A stretch of DNA of 64,000 nt from JBEVOS01 sp964563395 (GTDB lineage: Bacteria > Pseudomonadota > Alphaproteobacteria > Caulobacterales > Aquidulcibacteraceae): contig CAZLWK010000008.1 of assembly GCA_964563395.1 (NCBI GenBank), forward strand, positions 1-64,000, written 5' to 3'. This document shows, one piece after another, positions 39,699-48,207 of the stretch (position 1 is the first letter of the stretch; every line of letters starts with the position of its first letter). Below the pieces are notes generated by a model. It did not search any database. It saw only the letters and a list, made by a program, of their open reading frames with translations, and was not told where the DNA came from. The translations under genes were made by a program, and so were the position numbers.

Positions 39699-40655
39699 AT
39701 GCCCACTCTGATCGACGCCAGCGGCCCCCCAGAGCGTCCGCGCCACCCCGAAAAGCAGGGCCGTCCGGACACGCCGGTCCTGCGCAAGCCCGATTGGATC
39801 CGGGTCCGCGCCCCGTCCAGCCCCACTTATCACGCGACGCGCGAAATCGTTCGTGAAAACAAGCTTGTGACGGTGTGCGAAGAGGCCGCTTGCCCAAACA
39901 TCGGCGAGTGCTGGAGCCAGAAGCACGCCACGTTCATGATCCTCGGCGAGGTCTGCACGCGGGCCTGTTCGTTCTGCAACGTGGCCACCGGTCTGCCCGG
40001 CCCCCTGGACGCCGCGGAGCCGGCCAACGTGGCGCGCGCCGTCGCTGCGATGGGCCTCTCCCATGTCGTCGTCACCAGCGTCGATCGGGACGATCTGGAC
40101 GATGGCGGCGCCGCCCATTTCGTCGCCGTGATCGAAGCGATTCGCGCCGCCGCGCCGACGACCACGATTGAAATCCTCACGCCCGATTTTCTTCGGAAGC
40201 CCGGCGCGGCCGAGCGCGTGATCGATGCGCGCCCGGACGTGTTCAACCACAATCTGGAAACCGTGCCGCGGCTTTACCTCTCCATCCGGCCCGGCGCGCG
40301 CTATTATCAATCCCTGCGCCTGCTCGATTCCGTGAAGCAGCGCGATCCCTCGCTCTTCACCAAGTCCGGCCTCATGGTCGGGCTGGGCGAAACCAAGGAA
40401 GAGGTGATGCAGGTGATGGACGATCTGCGCGTCGCCGGCGTCGATTTCCTCACCATCGGCCAATATCTCCAGCCCACGCGCAAGCATGCCGCGCTCGCGC
40501 GCTATTGGACGCCGGATGAGTTCAAGGCGCTCGAAACCATCGCCTATGCCAAGGGCTTCCTGATGGTGTCGGCCAGCCCGCTGACGCGCTCCAGCCACCA
40601 TGCGGGCGAGGATTTCGCGCGGCTCAAGGCGGCGCGCGCGGCGGCTCGGGCCTAG
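39699..40655 (+). CDS. lipA: Lipoyl synthase
   Basis: This 318-residue radical-SAM enzyme inserts sulfur into octanoyl groups to make lipoyl cofactors. Both iron-sulfur clusters are recognisable: the auxiliary cluster in VCEEAACPNIGECW and the radical-SAM cluster in CTRACSFCNV. Further motifs are VVVTSVDRDDLDDGGAAHF, FNHNLETVPRLY, GLGETKEEV and LTIGQYLQPT. The final RSSHHAGEDF holds the Ser that ligates the auxiliary cluster. The start is ATG 39699. It shares one base with ratA (TAGTG) and is followed by it. Confidence 0.97.
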   Translation: MPTLIDASGPPERPRHPEKQGRPDTPVLRKPDWIRVRAPSSPTYHATREIVRENKLVTVCEEAACPNIGECWSQKHATFMILGEVCTRACSFCNVATGLPGPLDAAEPANVARAVAAMGLSHVVVTSVDRDDLDDGGAAHFVAVIEAIRAAAPTTTIEILTPDFLRKPGAAERVIDARPDVFNHNLETVPRLYLSIRPGARYYQSLRLLDSVKQRDPSLFTKSGLMVGLGETKEEVMQVMDDLRVAGVDFLTIGQYLQPTRKHAALARYWTPDEFKALETIAYAKGFLMVSASPLTRSSHHAGEDFARLKAARAAARA

Positions 40656-41134
40656 TGGCGCTGGCCGTCGTCGAAACCGAGACGCGCTTGCCTTATCAGC
40701 CGGCCGATTTGTGCAAGCTGGTCGGCGACGTGCGCGCCTATCCGCGCTTCATTCCGTGGCTGAAATCAATCCGCGTCGTGGAGGAAAAGCGCATCGGCGA
40801 AGGCTGGGAAGGGCTCGCGGAGGCGGAGGTGGGTTGGCGCGCGATCGCCGAGACGTTCGCCACCCATGTGCGCTGCAGCCCGGAGGAGGGCGCGGTGGAG
40901 GTGAAACTGGCGCGTGGGCCGTTTCGCCGACTGGAAAATCGCTGGCGATTCGAGCACGCGCCGCAGGGCGCGCGGATCAAATTCTGGATCGCCTACGAAT
41001 TCAAGAATCCGCTCTTGCAGGCCCTTGCCGCCGCCAATCGCGATCACGCCGCGCGGCGCATCCTCAGCGCCTTCGAGGCGGAAGCGCATCGCCGCTTCGG
41101 CGCCTCCGCGCCTAATCCATCATCCGGCGAATAA
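40655..41134 (+). CDS. RatA/Coq10-like START-domain protein
   Basis: This 159-residue protein has the Coq10/RatA pattern: VVETETRLPYQPADLCKLVGDVRAYPRFIPWLKSIRVVEEK, GLAEAEVGWRAIAETFATHVRCSPEEGAVEVKLARGPFRRLENRWRFEHAPQGARIKFWIAYEFKNPLLQALA. These helix-grip proteins bind ubiquinone (Coq10); the E. coli homologue RatA affects ribosome subunit joining. With ubiquinone genes nearby, a quinone-binding role is a fair guess. Its GTG start directly follows the lipA stop (TAGTG). Its last 23 bases overlap the convergent cinA-type gene. Confidence 0.9.
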   Translation: MALAVVETETRLPYQPADLCKLVGDVRAYPRFIPWLKSIRVVEEKRIGEGWEGLAEAEVGWRAIAETFATHVRCSPEEGAVEVKLARGPFRRLENRWRFEHAPQGARIKFWIAYEFKNPLLQALAAANRDHAARRILSAFEAEAHRRFGASAPNPSSGE

Positions 41135-41603
41135 GCTCGAACGCCTTCTCCACGCTCTTTTCGCGGATCTCGCTGCGCCCGATATCGCCGTAGAGCTCCA
41201 TCTCATGGATGATGGAGCGGTTTTCGCGCGCGGCGGCGAAATGAACGAGGCCGACAGGCTTCAGCCGCGTGCCCCCGCCCGGACCGGCGACGCCGGTGAT
41301 CGCGATCGCGATATTGGCGCGGCTTTCGCGCAGCGCGCCTTCCGCCATCGCCCGCGCCACCGGCTCACTGACGGCGCCGAAATCGGCGATCAAATCGCCC
41401 GGCACGCCGAGCATGTCTTCCTTGGCGCGGTTCGAATAGACGACAAAGCCCCGCTCGACCACCTTGGACGAGCCCGCGATCTCGGTGAGGCAGCCGGCGA
41501 CCAGGCCGCCCGTGCAGCTTTCCGCGGTGACGATTTTCAGCCGCCGCTCCTCCGCATCGGCCAAGAGAAGCCGCGCCGACATCAGTAAATAATCTGGAAA
41601 CAT
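41112..41603 (-). CDS. pncC: CinA-family nicotinamide-nucleotide amidohydrolase (PncC-type)
   Basis: This 163-residue protein has only the CinA C-terminal domain: LKIVTAESCTGGLVAGCLTEIAGSSKVVERGFVVYSNRAKEDMLGVP, with Ser and the ESCTGG motif, then SEPVARAMAEGALRESRANIAIAITGVAGPGGGTRLKPVGLVHFAAA. It deamidates nicotinamide mononucleotide in NAD salvage. The N-terminal molybdopterin-binding half of full CinA is absent, as usual for PncC. The start is ATG 41603; a longer open frame overlaps the divergent membrane protein gene. It is encoded opposite and overlapping the end of ratA. Confidence 0.94.
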   Translation of the reverse strand: MFPDYLLMSARLLLADAEERRLKIVTAESCTGGLVAGCLTEIAGSSKVVERGFVVYSNRAKEDMLGVPGDLIADFGAVSEPVARAMAEGALRESRANIAIAITGVAGPGGGTRLKPVGLVHFAAARENRSIIHEMELYGDIGRSEIREKSVEKAFELIRRMMD

Positions 41604-41682
41604 GACGGCCTCACCTTTACCCCGATTTGGGCTGAGAGCCGCGCCAATGTCCATGGGGCGGGCGGGCGAGTGAGGGGCGGAC

Positions 41683-44331
41683 ATGATCCTGGCAGCACGG
41701 CGCGCGGCGCCGCCCGTGTTCGCGCTGACGCTGTTCGCCAGCGCGGCGCTGACATTCTCCTTGCAGCCGCTGTTCGGACGCATGGTCACGCCGCTGCTGG
41801 GCGGCTCGCCGGCGGTGTGGAACACCTCCATGGCGTTCTTTCAGGCCGCGCTTCTGGCTGGATATCTGTACGCGCATCTTCTCCAGCGCGTGCGCGTGCT
41901 GCGCGTGCAGATTCTCGTTCATGCGCTGGCGCTGGCCGCCGCCTGGCTGACGCTGCCGCTGCATGTCAGCGGCGTGTTCGGCCCGCCCAATGTGGAGCAG
42001 CCGGCGCTTTGGCTGCTTGGCGTGCTGACGCTTTCGGTCGGCGCGCCTTTCGCGATCGCATCGGCCAGCGCGCCTTTGTTGCAGGCTTGGTATGCGCGCA
42101 CGGGCCGCGCCGACGCGCACGATCCGTATTATCTCTACGCAGCCTCCAACCTTGGCAGTTTCGCGGGTCTGTTGGCCTATCCCATCGTGGTCGAGCCTTT
42201 GATCGGATTGAGCGAGCAGCGCGCGGTCTGGACCATCGCCTATCTTGCAGTCGCGGTGTTCATCGCCTTGGCCGCGCTTGTCGCGCTCGGCGCCAATCGC
42301 GGCGCCGGCGCTGAGAGCGCGGCGTCCGTCTCGCCGGCGCCGACCTGGAAGCAACGGCTCTATTGGCTCGCCGCCGCAGCCATTCCATCGAGCCTCATTC
42401 TGGGCGTCACGCAGCACATCTCCACGGACGTCGCCTCAGCGCCTTTCTTGTGGGTGCTGCCGCTTGCGCTCTATCTTTTGACCTTCGTCATCGCCTTCGC
42501 GCGCGGCGCCGAGCGCATCGCGCCTTTCGTGCTGATCGCGCATCCGCTGGCGCTCGCCTTGCTCGTTTCGTCCTATTTTTCGCGCACGGGATTTGGGCTC
42601 ACGCTCGCGGCCAATCTGGCTTGCTTCTTTCTGTCGGCGCTCGTGTGCCATCTTGCCTTGGCGCGCGCGCGTCCGCCCGCGGACAGGCTGACGGAATTTT
42701 ATCTTTGGGTTTCGATTGGCGGGGTCGTCGGCGGCGCCGCGACCGCGCTTCTCGCGCCGCTCATCTTCAACGACATTTACGAATATCCTCTGGCGCTGGC
42801 CGCCATCGCGCTTTTCCGGCCGATCGCGCCGATTGCGCTGAAGCCGCTCGCGAACGCCACGGCGGCGGCGAGTTTCGCCATGGCGCTCGCAGCGCTCGCT
42901 CTCTTCGTGCGCAACCCGATCGAGCTTGCGCTGTTCGCGGGCGGCGCGGGCGGGGCGGCCGCGATCATCGGCGCGGCGGCGCCGATCTATCGCGGCGCGG
43001 GACGGCGCATGCAGATGGTGTTTCTGGCGACGGCGATGGTGTTCGCGCTCGCGATGACGGCGACGCTGATGAAACCGGATTGGCTGTTCTCTCAAGAAGG
43101 CGCGGACGGCGCCATGCTGGCGGCGGGACAGGCGCCGCTTGGCCTTGGTCTAATGGGGCTCGCGCTCATTCTCCTGACCTTCGTGGTGCAAGGCTTGTTG
43201 CGACCGCGCGCGAGCGGGGAATCCTTGTTGAGCGAGGCCGCGCTTGGGGTGGCGCTGCCATGTCTCACGCTCGTCTTGTTCATGCTCTTGAGCCAGCGCC
43301 GCTTCGATAACGGCCTCATCGTGATGGTTGGATTGTCTTTCGCCGCCATCGCGCTTCTGCTCAATCGCGGCCGCCCGCGCCTGCTGGCGGGCCTTGTGCT
43401 TACGGCCTTCGCCATCGTGTTCTTCGTCGATCGCACGGGCGGGCGAATCATCGCGCAGGAGCGGAGCTTTTTCGGCGTTTTGCGCACCGAGGAATTCGCC
43501 GACGATTCCGATCCCACCGCGCCGATCCTCAAGGTGTTGATGCACGGCTCCACCATCCATGGCGCGCAGTTAAGCGGACTGCCTGAGATCGAGCGGCGCC
43601 CGCTCACCTATTATAATCCGGGCACCTCGCTGGGCGAAGCGACGCTGGCGGGGTTGAGCCTTCGCGAACAAAATCGCTTGGCTTTGATCGGTCTCGGCGC
43701 CGGCGCAACCGCTTGCCTCACGCGCCCCACGGATGCGCTCACCATTTATGAGATCGATCCCGCCGTGGTGCGGCTCGCGACAAGCGCGCAAGGTGAGTTC
43801 ACTTATGTAAACGCCTGCCAGCCCGATGCGCGCATCGTGTTGGGCGATGCGCGGCTGAAGATCGCGGAGGAGCCGGACGGCGCGTTCGACGTGATTGTCG
43901 TCGATGCGTTTTCGTCCGACGCCGTGCCCGCCCACTTGCTGACCAGGGAAGCGGTGGCGATGTATCTGCGCAAGACGAGCGCGCGCGGCATCGTGGTGCT
44001 GCATCTTTCCAACCGCAATCTGGCTCTGGTGGCGGAGGCCGTGCGGGTGGCGGGCGCGTTGAACGCGCCATTCCTGTGGCGCGTGAGCGATCGTGTGCCG
44101 GATGCGCAAGCCGGCCCCTATGGCGGATTGCCGGCGAGCGCGATGGTGCTGGCGCGCGATCCGGCGACCTTGGCCAGCTTGCCGTTCCAATCGGATGAGT
44201 GGCGCACCTTGCCGCTTCCGCCTGGTCGCGCCTGGTCCGACGAATACATCAATCTGCCGCGCGCCTTGCTGCAGAGCCTCAACGGGTTTGAGGATTGCTT
44301 GCAGAACGAGGCGAAGCTGGAGTGCGAGTAG
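41683..44331 (+). CDS. Fused membrane protein/spermidine synthase-like protein
   Basis: This 882-residue protein has about 13-15 hydrophobic helices in its first 600 residues (for example FALTLFASAALTFSLQPLFGRMVTPLLGGSPAVWNTS at the start, then DPYYLYAASNLGSFAGLLAYPIVVEPLIGL). A C-terminal spermidine-synthase-type Rossmann domain (about 630-850) follows: LALIGLGAGATACLTRPTDALTIYEIDPAVVRLA, PDARIVLGDARLKIAEEPDGAFDVIVVDAFSSDAVPAHLLTREAVAMYL. The GxGxG and the acidic residue suit an S-adenosyl ligand, but polyamine synthesis is unproven. Such fusions are widespread in proteobacteria. A heptamer repeat follows the stop directly. Start ATG 41683 follows GAGGGGCGG. Confidence 0.88.
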   Translation: MILAARRAAPPVFALTLFASAALTFSLQPLFGRMVTPLLGGSPAVWNTSMAFFQAALLAGYLYAHLLQRVRVLRVQILVHALALAAAWLTLPLHVSGVFGPPNVEQPALWLLGVLTLSVGAPFAIASASAPLLQAWYARTGRADAHDPYYLYAASNLGSFAGLLAYPIVVEPLIGLSEQRAVWTIAYLAVAVFIALAALVALGANRGAGAESAASVSPAPTWKQRLYWLAAAAIPSSLILGVTQHISTDVASAPFLWVLPLALYLLTFVIAFARGAERIAPFVLIAHPLALALLVSSYFSRTGFGLTLAANLACFFLSALVCHLALARARPPADRLTEFYLWVSIGGVVGGAATALLAPLIFNDIYEYPLALAAIALFRPIAPIALKPLANATAAASFAMALAALALFVRNPIELALFAGGAGGAAAIIGAAAPIYRGAGRRMQMVFLATAMVFALAMTATLMKPDWLFSQEGADGAMLAAGQAPLGLGLMGLALILLTFVVQGLLRPRASGESLLSEAALGVALPCLTLVLFMLLSQRRFDNGLIVMVGLSFAAIALLLNRGRPRLLAGLVLTAFAIVFFVDRTGGRIIAQERSFFGVLRTEEFADDSDPTAPILKVLMHGSTIHGAQLSGLPEIERRPLTYYNPGTSLGEATLAGLSLREQNRLALIGLGAGATACLTRPTDALTIYEIDPAVVRLATSAQGEFTYVNACQPDARIVLGDARLKIAEEPDGAFDVIVVDAFSSDAVPAHLLTREAVAMYLRKTSARGIVVLHLSNRNLALVAEAVRVAGALNAPFLWRVSDRVPDAQAGPYGGLPASAMVLARDPATLASLPFQSDEWRTLPLPPGRAWSDEYINLPRALLQSLNGFEDCLQNEAKLECE

Positions 44332-44332
44332 A

Positions 44333-44367
44333 GGGACTGGGGACTAGGGACTAGGGACTAGGGACTA
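44333..44367. repeat. Tandem heptamer repeat GGGACTA, five units
   Basis: Five consecutive 7-base units (first GGGACTG, then four perfect GGGACTA) begin one base after the TAG of the fused membrane protein. The unit supports slipped-strand length change. Confidence 0.9.
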
Positions 44368-44410
44368 GAAGAATAACGGAGGCGCTCTAACGAAATCCGC
44401 TATCATTTCC

Positions 44411-45553
44411 CTAATCCCTTCCAATCAACGTCGCCGTCGCTTGCGCCGCGAGCCCTTCCTCGCGTCCTGTGAAGCCCATGCGCTCCGTCGTCGTGGCCTT
44501 GATGCTGACCGCGCTGATCGGCAGGCGCAAAATTTCCGCCGTGCGCGCGCGCATCGCTTCGCGATGGGGCGCGATCTTCGGCCGCTCGCAGATCAGCGTC
44601 ACGTCGACATGAACGAGGCGCGCGCCGGCGGCCTTCGCGAGATCGACCGCGCGCTTGAGAAACACTTCCGATGGCGCGCCACGCCATTGCGGATCGCTCG
44701 GCGGGAAATGATCGCCGATATCGCCCAGCGCGAGCGCGCCCAGGATCGCGTCGGTGAGCGCATGCCAGCCCGCGTCGGCGTCGGAATGGCCGATAAGGCC
44801 CTTCTCATGCGGAATGCGAACGCCGCATAGGGTGACGTGATCGCCGTCTCCGAAACGGTGCGCGTCGAACCCCGCGCCGACGCGCGGCGAGCCGACGCCG
44901 AGCAAACGCTCCAGCATGTTCAAATCCTCGGGATAGGTCGCTTTCATGAGACGCTGCGCGCCCGGCACGAGCACAATTCGCGCGCCCGCCGCGCGGGCGA
45001 CGGCGATGTCGTCGTCTTGCGCCGCATCTGGAGCGAGCGCGGCATAGGCGCCGACGATGGCGGCGCGCTTGAACGCCTGCGGCGTCTGCACGCGCATCAG
45101 GTTTTCGCGGGAGAGATCGGCGCTGACCGCGCCATCGAGGTCGACACGCTTCAAGGCGTCCGCCAAGGGCAGGGCGGGGGCGGCGCCGTCGGCGTCCACG
45201 AGGGCGGCGAGCAGGGCCGGGACATCGGCGCTTTGAACGCCGGGACGGGCCGCGTCATGGATCAGGACCGCCTCAACCGTCGTGTCCGCGAGCGCCGCGA
45301 GCCCGGCGCGCACCGAGGCCGTGCGGGTGGCCCCGCCCAGCGCCAGGCGCACCTGCGGCCCCACCAGCGCGCTCACCTGCGGCGCGTCCTCGGCCGCCGC
45401 GACCACGACGATCCGATCGAGCCCCGCCGCCTTGAGCGTCTCCACGCTCCAGAGCAGTAAGGGCCTGCCGCCCAAGCGCATGAATTGCTTAGGAATTTCA
45501 CCGCCCATGCGGCTACTTCGGCCGGCCGCCACGATGATCGCCGCCGCTTTCAT
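44411..45553 (-). CDS. ispDF: Bifunctional IspD/IspF (MEP pathway)
   Basis: This 380-residue protein fuses 2-C-methyl-D-erythritol 4-phosphate cytidylyltransferase (about 1-220: AAAIIVAAGRSSRMGGEIPKQFMRLGGRPLL, VLIHDAARPGV, VQTPQAFKR) to MECDP synthase (about 225-380: VGAGFDAHRFGDGDHVTLCGVRIPHEKGLIGHSDADAGWHALTDAILGALALGDIGDHFPPSDP). The IspF metal residues Asp and His in FDAH are present. Fusion of these two steps is typical of alpha- and epsilonproteobacteria. The start is ATG 45553, divergent from ntrB; the dusB gene that usually follows ispDF in relatives is absent. Confidence 0.96.
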   Translation of the reverse strand: MKAAAIIVAAGRSSRMGGEIPKQFMRLGGRPLLLWSVETLKAAGLDRIVVVAAAEDAPQVSALVGPQVRLALGGATRTASVRAGLAALADTTVEAVLIHDAARPGVQSADVPALLAALVDADGAAPALPLADALKRVDLDGAVSADLSRENLMRVQTPQAFKRAAIVGAYAALAPDAAQDDDIAVARAAGARIVLVPGAQRLMKATYPEDLNMLERLLGVGSPRVGAGFDAHRFGDGDHVTLCGVRIPHEKGLIGHSDADAGWHALTDAILGALALGDIGDHFPPSDPQWRGAPSEVFLKRAVDLAKAAGARLVHVDVTLICERPKIAPHREAMRARTAEILRLPISAVSIKATTTERMGFTGREEGLAAQATATLIGRD

Positions 45554-45699
45554 AGGCGTTCGGCCTCAAAATCGTTTTGCTGCATCGCAACAAGAATCCT
45601 CTGGCGCCCGCTTTTTAAGCAGCCTAACCTCCGGGCGCCATGGAGGCGCTTGTCGGCCGGGGCCGCCGGCCGGACAAGCAGATCAAGGGAGCGACCCAC

Positions 45700-46794
45700 A
45701 TGACGGGCGCGAAGGACATTGTCGAGCCGCCGCGAATTCTGGCGCGCCCGCCCGCGCCGGACGCCGAGCGCTGGTTGGAGGCGCTGCCCGCGCCGGTGAT
45801 CGGGATCGATGTGGGCGAGCGCGTCCGGTTCGTGAACGCGGCCGCCGCCGATCTCTTGGCCGGGGTGCGACGCGGGCTGTTGGGCCGGCGCCTTGAGGAA
45901 GTGTTCGGCCTTGACGCGCCGCTGGTGGACCTCGTGCGGCGCGCGCTCGCGTCCGGCGTGCGCATCGCCGATACTGAAGTGGCGCTCAGCGGCCCCGGCT
46001 TCACGCTGGGCCGCGCCTCGATCTCGGCCGCGCCGGTGGGCGACAACGGCTACGTCGCGCTCGTCATTACGCCGCAGAACAAGGCGCGCGGCGGGGTGGG
46101 GCCCGGCGCGCCCACGGCGGCGGCGCGCACGCTGGCGCATGAAGTGCGCAATCCGCTCGCCGGCATCCGCGCGGCCGCCCAGCTCATTTCGCGCGGCGAC
46201 GATCCCGATCATTCCGCGCTCGCCAATCTGATCTGCGACGAGGTCGATCGTGTACGGCGCCTGACCGACCGCATCGACCCATTCGTGGAGCCGCCGCGCT
46301 TCGAGCCGATCAATGTGCACAAGGCGCTGGAGCGCGTGCGCAAGATCATCGGCTCCTCCACGCCGGAGGTGAAAATCAAGGAGCGCTACGATCCGAGCCT
46401 GCCGCATGTGCGCGGCGATCTCGACCAGGTGATTCAGGCGCTGATGAACATCGCCAAGAACGCCGCCGAGGCGGTGCACGGCCAGGACGGCGCCGAGCTT
46501 GTTTTCTCCACGGCCTACCGGCCCGGCTTGAAAATTCGCGCGGCTCCCAGCGGCGCCGCCCGCGCGCAGCTTGAAATCCAGATCATCGACAACGGGCCAG
46601 GCATTCATCCCAGCGTCGTCGATCGATTGTTCGAGCCTTTCGCCTCCACCAAGTCCGGCGGCATGGGCCTTGGCCTCACCGTGGCGGCGGACATTATCGG
46701 GCGTCATGACGGGCGCATCGAAGTCGACAGCGCGCCGGGCCGCACCGCTTTCCGCATTCTTCTGCCCATCGATCCAGAGGACGACGCGACATGA
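45700..46794 (+). CDS. ntrB: Nitrogen regulation sensor kinase NtrB
   Basis: This 364-residue soluble kinase has a PAS domain (about 30-125: LEALPAPVIGIDVGERVRFVNAAAADLL), the phosphorylated His147 in TLAHEVRNPLAGIRAAAQL, and the ATPase part with N box (ALMNIAKNAAEAV), G1 box (IDNGPGIH) and G2 (GGMGLGLTVAADII). NtrB autophosphorylates at low nitrogen and controls NtrC; PII binding is expected. ATG 45700 was chosen because AAGGGAG precedes it by eight bases; an ATG at 45640 gives 20 more residues. It is coupled to ntrC by ATGA. Confidence 0.95.
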   Translation: MTGAKDIVEPPRILARPPAPDAERWLEALPAPVIGIDVGERVRFVNAAAADLLAGVRRGLLGRRLEEVFGLDAPLVDLVRRALASGVRIADTEVALSGPGFTLGRASISAAPVGDNGYVALVITPQNKARGGVGPGAPTAAARTLAHEVRNPLAGIRAAAQLISRGDDPDHSALANLICDEVDRVRRLTDRIDPFVEPPRFEPINVHKALERVRKIIGSSTPEVKIKERYDPSLPHVRGDLDQVIQALMNIAKNAAEAVHGQDGAELVFSTAYRPGLKIRAAPSGAARAQLEIQIIDNGPGIHPSVVDRLFEPFASTKSGGMGLGLTVAADIIGRHDGRIEVDSAPGRTAFRILLPIDPEDDAT

Positions 46795-48173
46795 GCGCGA
46801 ACATTCTCCTTGCCGACGACGACGCCTCGCTCCGCTTCGTTCTTTCCCAGGCGCTGACCAAGGAAGGCTATGCGGTGCGCGCCACGGGCAATGTGGCCAC
46901 GCTCGCTAAATGGGTGCGCGAAGGCGAGGGCGATCTTGTCGTCTCCGACGTCTATATGGGCGATGAAAGCGTGTTCGACGCGCTGCCGTCGCTGCGCTCG
47001 GCGCGCCCGCTCTTGCCGGTCATCGTGATGAGCGCGCAATCGAACGTGATGACGGCGCTCTCGGCGGCAGGCGCGGGCGCCTATGATTATCTGCCCAAAC
47101 CCTTCGATCTTGACGATCTGATCGGCGCGGTGCGCCGCGCCCTGTCTGGCGGACCCGACGCGAAATCGCGCGCGCAAGCGTCGAAAGCCGAGCGCGAGGA
47201 ACGTTTGCCGCTGATCGGTCGCTCGGCGGCGATGCAGGATGTCTATCGCGTCATGGCGCGTGTGACGGGCACCGATCTCACCGTGCTGATCGAGGGCGAA
47301 AGCGGATCGGGCAAGGAGCGCGTGGCGCGCGCGGTGCACGAATTCTCCAAGCGCGCCCAGGCGCCGTTCGTGACCATGAGCCTCGCCGGCGCGGACGGCG
47401 CGCGGATCGAGGCGGACCTTTTCGGCAAGGACGGCAAGCTGCGCGAAGCGGCGGGCGGCACGCTCTTTCTGGAGGACATCGACGATCTGTCGCTGGACGC
47501 ACAGACGCGTCTTGCGGGGCTGCTGCAAAGCAACGAGCCGGGCACGCGGCCGAATGTGCGCCTTATCGCTGCGGCGCAGCGCAATCTCGGCGCGCTCGTG
47601 CGCACCGGCGCGTTTCGTCAGGATCTGTTCTATCGGCTGAATGTCGTCACCATTCGCCTGCCGCCATTGCGCGAGCGGCTGGACGATATCGGCGATCTCG
47701 CCCGCGCGTTCCTGGTGCGCGCCAAGCGCGAGGGCCTGCCGGAGAAGGCGCTCGACGCCTCGGCCATCGAGCGGCTCAAGACGCACGATTGGCCCGGCAA
47801 TGTGCGCGAATTGGAGAACCTGCTTAAACGCGCCATCGCGCTCTCGCCCGTCAATGTGATCACGGCGCGCGAAATCGAGCGCGAACTCGGCGTCTCCCGC
47901 GCCGCCATGGGCGCCGAGCCCGAGGCCCCCGAAACCTTCGAGGAGGCGATGACGCGGCGCCTGGCCGGGATCTTCCAGGCCGCGGGGCCTGAACTGCCCG
48001 AGCCGGGCCTTTATGACCGGGTGCTCGCCGAGGTGGAGCGTCCGCTGATCCAGCTGGCGCTCTCGGCCACCAAGGGCAATCAAATCCGGGCCGCCGCCGT
48101 CCTGGGCATCAACCGAAACACCCTGCGGAAGAAAATACAGACGCTTGGCGTCCGCACTGGGCGGAGCGATTGA
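46791..48173 (+). CDS. ntrC: Nitrogen regulation response regulator NtrC, GAFTGA-less
   Basis: This 460-residue protein has a receiver domain (phospho-Asp54 in VVSDVYMGD; ADDDASLRF acidic pair), an AAA+ domain (Walker A GESGSGKE; Walker B GGTLFLEDIDDL), and a C-terminal Fis-type HTH (NQIRAAAVLGINRNTLRKKI). The L1-loop GAFTGA motif, required to contact sigma-54, is missing: LFGKDGKLREAAGGTLFL is read where LFGHEKGAFTGAxxxR is usual. I recall the same loss being noted for Caulobacter NtrC. It is expected to bind DNA without classical sigma-54 activation. It overlaps ntrB. Confidence 0.93.
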   Translation: MSANILLADDDASLRFVLSQALTKEGYAVRATGNVATLAKWVREGEGDLVVSDVYMGDESVFDALPSLRSARPLLPVIVMSAQSNVMTALSAAGAGAYDYLPKPFDLDDLIGAVRRALSGGPDAKSRAQASKAEREERLPLIGRSAAMQDVYRVMARVTGTDLTVLIEGESGSGKERVARAVHEFSKRAQAPFVTMSLAGADGARIEADLFGKDGKLREAAGGTLFLEDIDDLSLDAQTRLAGLLQSNEPGTRPNVRLIAAAQRNLGALVRTGAFRQDLFYRLNVVTIRLPPLRERLDDIGDLARAFLVRAKREGLPEKALDASAIERLKTHDWPGNVRELENLLKRAIALSPVNVITAREIERELGVSRAAMGAEPEAPETFEEAMTRRLAGIFQAAGPELPEPGLYDRVLAEVERPLIQLALSATKGNQIRAAAVLGINRNTLRKKIQTLGVRTGRSD

Positions 48174-48207
48174 CGAGGCCGTCGCGCTGCGCCAACACCT
48201 TGTTGCA

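Noticed and set aside
39534..40601. Long N-terminal extension of the acyl synthetase frame over lipA
   Set aside because: The adenylate-forming family begins at ATG 39533, and the extension is antisense to a complete lipoyl synthase.
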